Source: Rubrobacter indicoceani
GTDB taxonomy: Bacteria > Actinomycetota > Rubrobacteria > Rubrobacterales > Rubrobacteraceae
NCBI RefSeq assembly: GCF_003568865.1
Contig: NZ_CP031117.1
Span: 1-52,117, forward strand
Direction: 5' to 3'
DNA length: 52,117 nt
This document shows, in pieces, positions 50,988-52,117 of this stretch. The notes under the pieces are model-generated. The model saw only the letters and a program-made list of their open reading frames with translations, had not been told where the DNA came from and did no database searches. Position numbers and translations under genes: made by a program. Every line of letters starts with the position of its first letter. The stretch's first letter is position 1.

Positions 50988-51935
50988 GTGGCCACTGCTC
51001 TTGACAAGTACGCGGAGATGGAGCCCAACTGGGACTATCCGGTAGTTATCGAGTCGCACATAAACGGGGTTCGTTCCAAAGAGATGAACCCGAACACGCC
51101 CATAACCTACGATGAGATAGCCGAGGACGCGATTCGCTGCTGGGAGGCCGGTGCCTGCGCCATACACGCGCACAACACCAGCTTCGACCTGCTCGGCAGA
51201 GACGCCTACAAGGACTATATGCGGACGTGGGACAAGGTCCTCGAGAAGCACCCGGACATCACGTGGTACCCGACCACGTGCAACAACCTCCGGCTCCTGG
51301 ACGATGAGCACGGGCTGGAGCACGTCCCGTACCTCCAGTCGGGGGCGAACGTCAAGGTGGCGTGCGTGGACACGGGCATAAGCCTCTTCGCCACCCACAC
51401 CGACGACGAAGGATATCTCAAGGGGCGCGAGTACGGCTGGAATTACGGGCGGGTGGAGGGTCAGATCCGGATGTGCCGCGAGAGCGATACGCCCATGATC
51501 TTCGGTATCTACGAACCCGGTTACGCTCGCCTTGCGATGCACTACATAAACAACAACATGTCCACCAGCGGCTCTATGTGGGACTTCTACCTTATAGGCG
51601 ACTACGGCCTCACGGCTCTTGAACCTATAGGCACCTGCGGGATGAAGCCCAGCCTGGAGACACTGTACTACTACCTGTGGATGATCGAAGAAGCCAAAGT
51701 CAAGCACCCCTGGTACATATCCATCTGGGGTCAGGGAGCCATGGACGACACAACGATACTCCGGCGGGCGATCGAACTCGGCGGGCACATAAAGACCGGC
51801 CTGGAGCTTTTCTACGACCCCGCCCGAAACCCCTCCAACATCGAGCTGCTGCAGCAGGCGCAGGAGATAGCGCGCGACGTGGGCCGGCCCATCGCAACCC
51901 AGGACGAGGCAAGGGCGCTGTACAGCATCAGGTAG
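50988..51935 (+). CDS. Beta-keto acid cleavage enzyme (BKACE/DUF849, Kce-like)
   Basis: A 315-residue TIM-barrel zinc enzyme of the DUF849 family. Members exchange a beta-keto acid with acetyl-CoA to give acetoacetate and a new acyl-CoA; the founding member acts on 3-keto-5-aminohexanoate. The zinc histidines are His60 and His62 (CAIHAHNTS), and the late Glu is in IKTGLELFYD. Differences from lysine-fermenting Kce, such as long aromatic-rich segments around 190-230, suggest another substrate. GTG 50988 has GGGAGG 8 nt upstream. There are no lysine-fermentation genes nearby; it precedes pepD by 64 bp. Confidence 0.85.
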   Translation: MATALDKYAEMEPNWDYPVVIESHINGVRSKEMNPNTPITYDEIAEDAIRCWEAGACAIHAHNTSFDLLGRDAYKDYMRTWDKVLEKHPDITWYPTTCNNLRLLDDEHGLEHVPYLQSGANVKVACVDTGISLFATHTDDEGYLKGREYGWNYGRVEGQIRMCRESDTPMIFGIYEPGYARLAMHYINNNMSTSGSMWDFYLIGDYGLTALEPIGTCGMKPSLETLYYYLWMIEEAKVKHPWYISIWGQGAMDDTTILRRAIELGGHIKTGLELFYDPARNPSNIELLQQAQEIARDVGRPIATQDEARALYSIR

Positions 51936-51999
51936 CCGCCGCCGGCCTTCTCCGGAGGGCCGTTTCTTTAGCCACGGAAGCGCAGGGAAAGGAGAAGAG

Positions 52000-52117
52000 A
52001 TGGAGACCACAGGGGTTTTACAGGGTCTGGAGCCGAAAGAGGTGTTGTATTTCTTCGAGGAGTTGAGCGGCAGGCACCGCTGCTCCCGCCACGAAAAGCA
52101 GGCTAGCGACTACGTCG
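52000..52117 (+). CDS. pepD: Aminoacyl-histidine dipeptidase PepD, N-terminal 39 residues (continues at base 1)
   Basis: ATG 52000 with AAAGGAG 5 nt upstream begins a frame that runs off the right edge. Its last readable residues, HEKQASDYV, align with HEEQLAEYI of E. coli PepD, and the residues at the left edge of the window (ATFAEERD) continue that alignment without a gap. The two halves differ by one base in phase: the final G at 52117 duplicates the first G at position 1. The likely cause is circular-contig trimming; a real frameshift is possible but less likely. Confidence 0.9.
   Translation, partial: METTGVLQGLEPKEVLYFFEELSGRHRCSRHEKQASDYV

Overview
The window looks like one complete, circular, high-GC plasmid of about 52 kb from an actinobacterium, most likely Rubrobacter or a close relative. 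That taxonomic call is inference. It rests on very GC-rich coding sequence with unusually frequent ATA isoleucine codons, strong GGAGG ribosome sites, and the gene content. Circularity is supported directly. The last 118 bases encode the N-terminus of a PepD dipeptidase and the first 1359 bases encode the rest of it. The two parts join without a gap when compared with E. coli PepD from memory, apart from a one-base duplication at the junction.

The plasmid backbone lies at about 36.0-39.8 kb. It has a replication initiator whose C-terminus resembles DnaA domain I, iteron arrays with a 23-bp period, a ParA ATPase with a small ribbon-helix-helix partner, TTTAGCG repeats, and a perfect 24-bp-arm palindrome. 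A tyrosine recombinase sits at 21.8-22.9 kb. I see no relaxase, type IV secretion genes, or tRNA or rRNA genes.

Two arcs of the circle (1.4-13.0 kb and 40.7-51.9 kb) form a polyol or sugar-alcohol catabolic island. The first holds a zinc alcohol dehydrogenase, E1 alpha/E1 beta/free lipoyl domain, an RbsABC-type ABC importer, a GlpD-like polyol-phosphate dehydrogenase, a GlpK-like kinase and a class II aldolase. The second holds a LyxK/EryA-like kinase, a second GlpD-like enzyme, a SorC-family regulator, an AraM-type glycerol-1-phosphate dehydrogenase, a third FGGY kinase, an alpha/beta hydrolase, an aquaglyceroporin, a BKACE (DUF849) enzyme and pepD. A 36-bp element (TGRTAC, 23 nt, GCGCCAA) precedes three of these units, with a weaker copy before a fourth. 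This suggests one SorC-controlled regulon.

The middle (13.9-35.8 kb) is a separate catabolic region. A PadR-controlled five-gene operon encodes an alpha/beta hydrolase, an MFS exporter and the three subunits of a form-II xanthine-dehydrogenase-like molybdo-hydroxylase. A second cluster encodes PxpB, PxpC and PxpA together with BCCP, a lone second molybdo-hydroxylase large subunit, and a divergent biotin carboxylase. A MetX-like hydrolase and an amidase follow. Together these could hydroxylate an N-heterocycle to a lactam and open it by a biotin-dependent carboxylation route; that pathway is inference. A decayed Tn3-family transposase and two broken MFS transporter genes mark past rearrangement between the modules.
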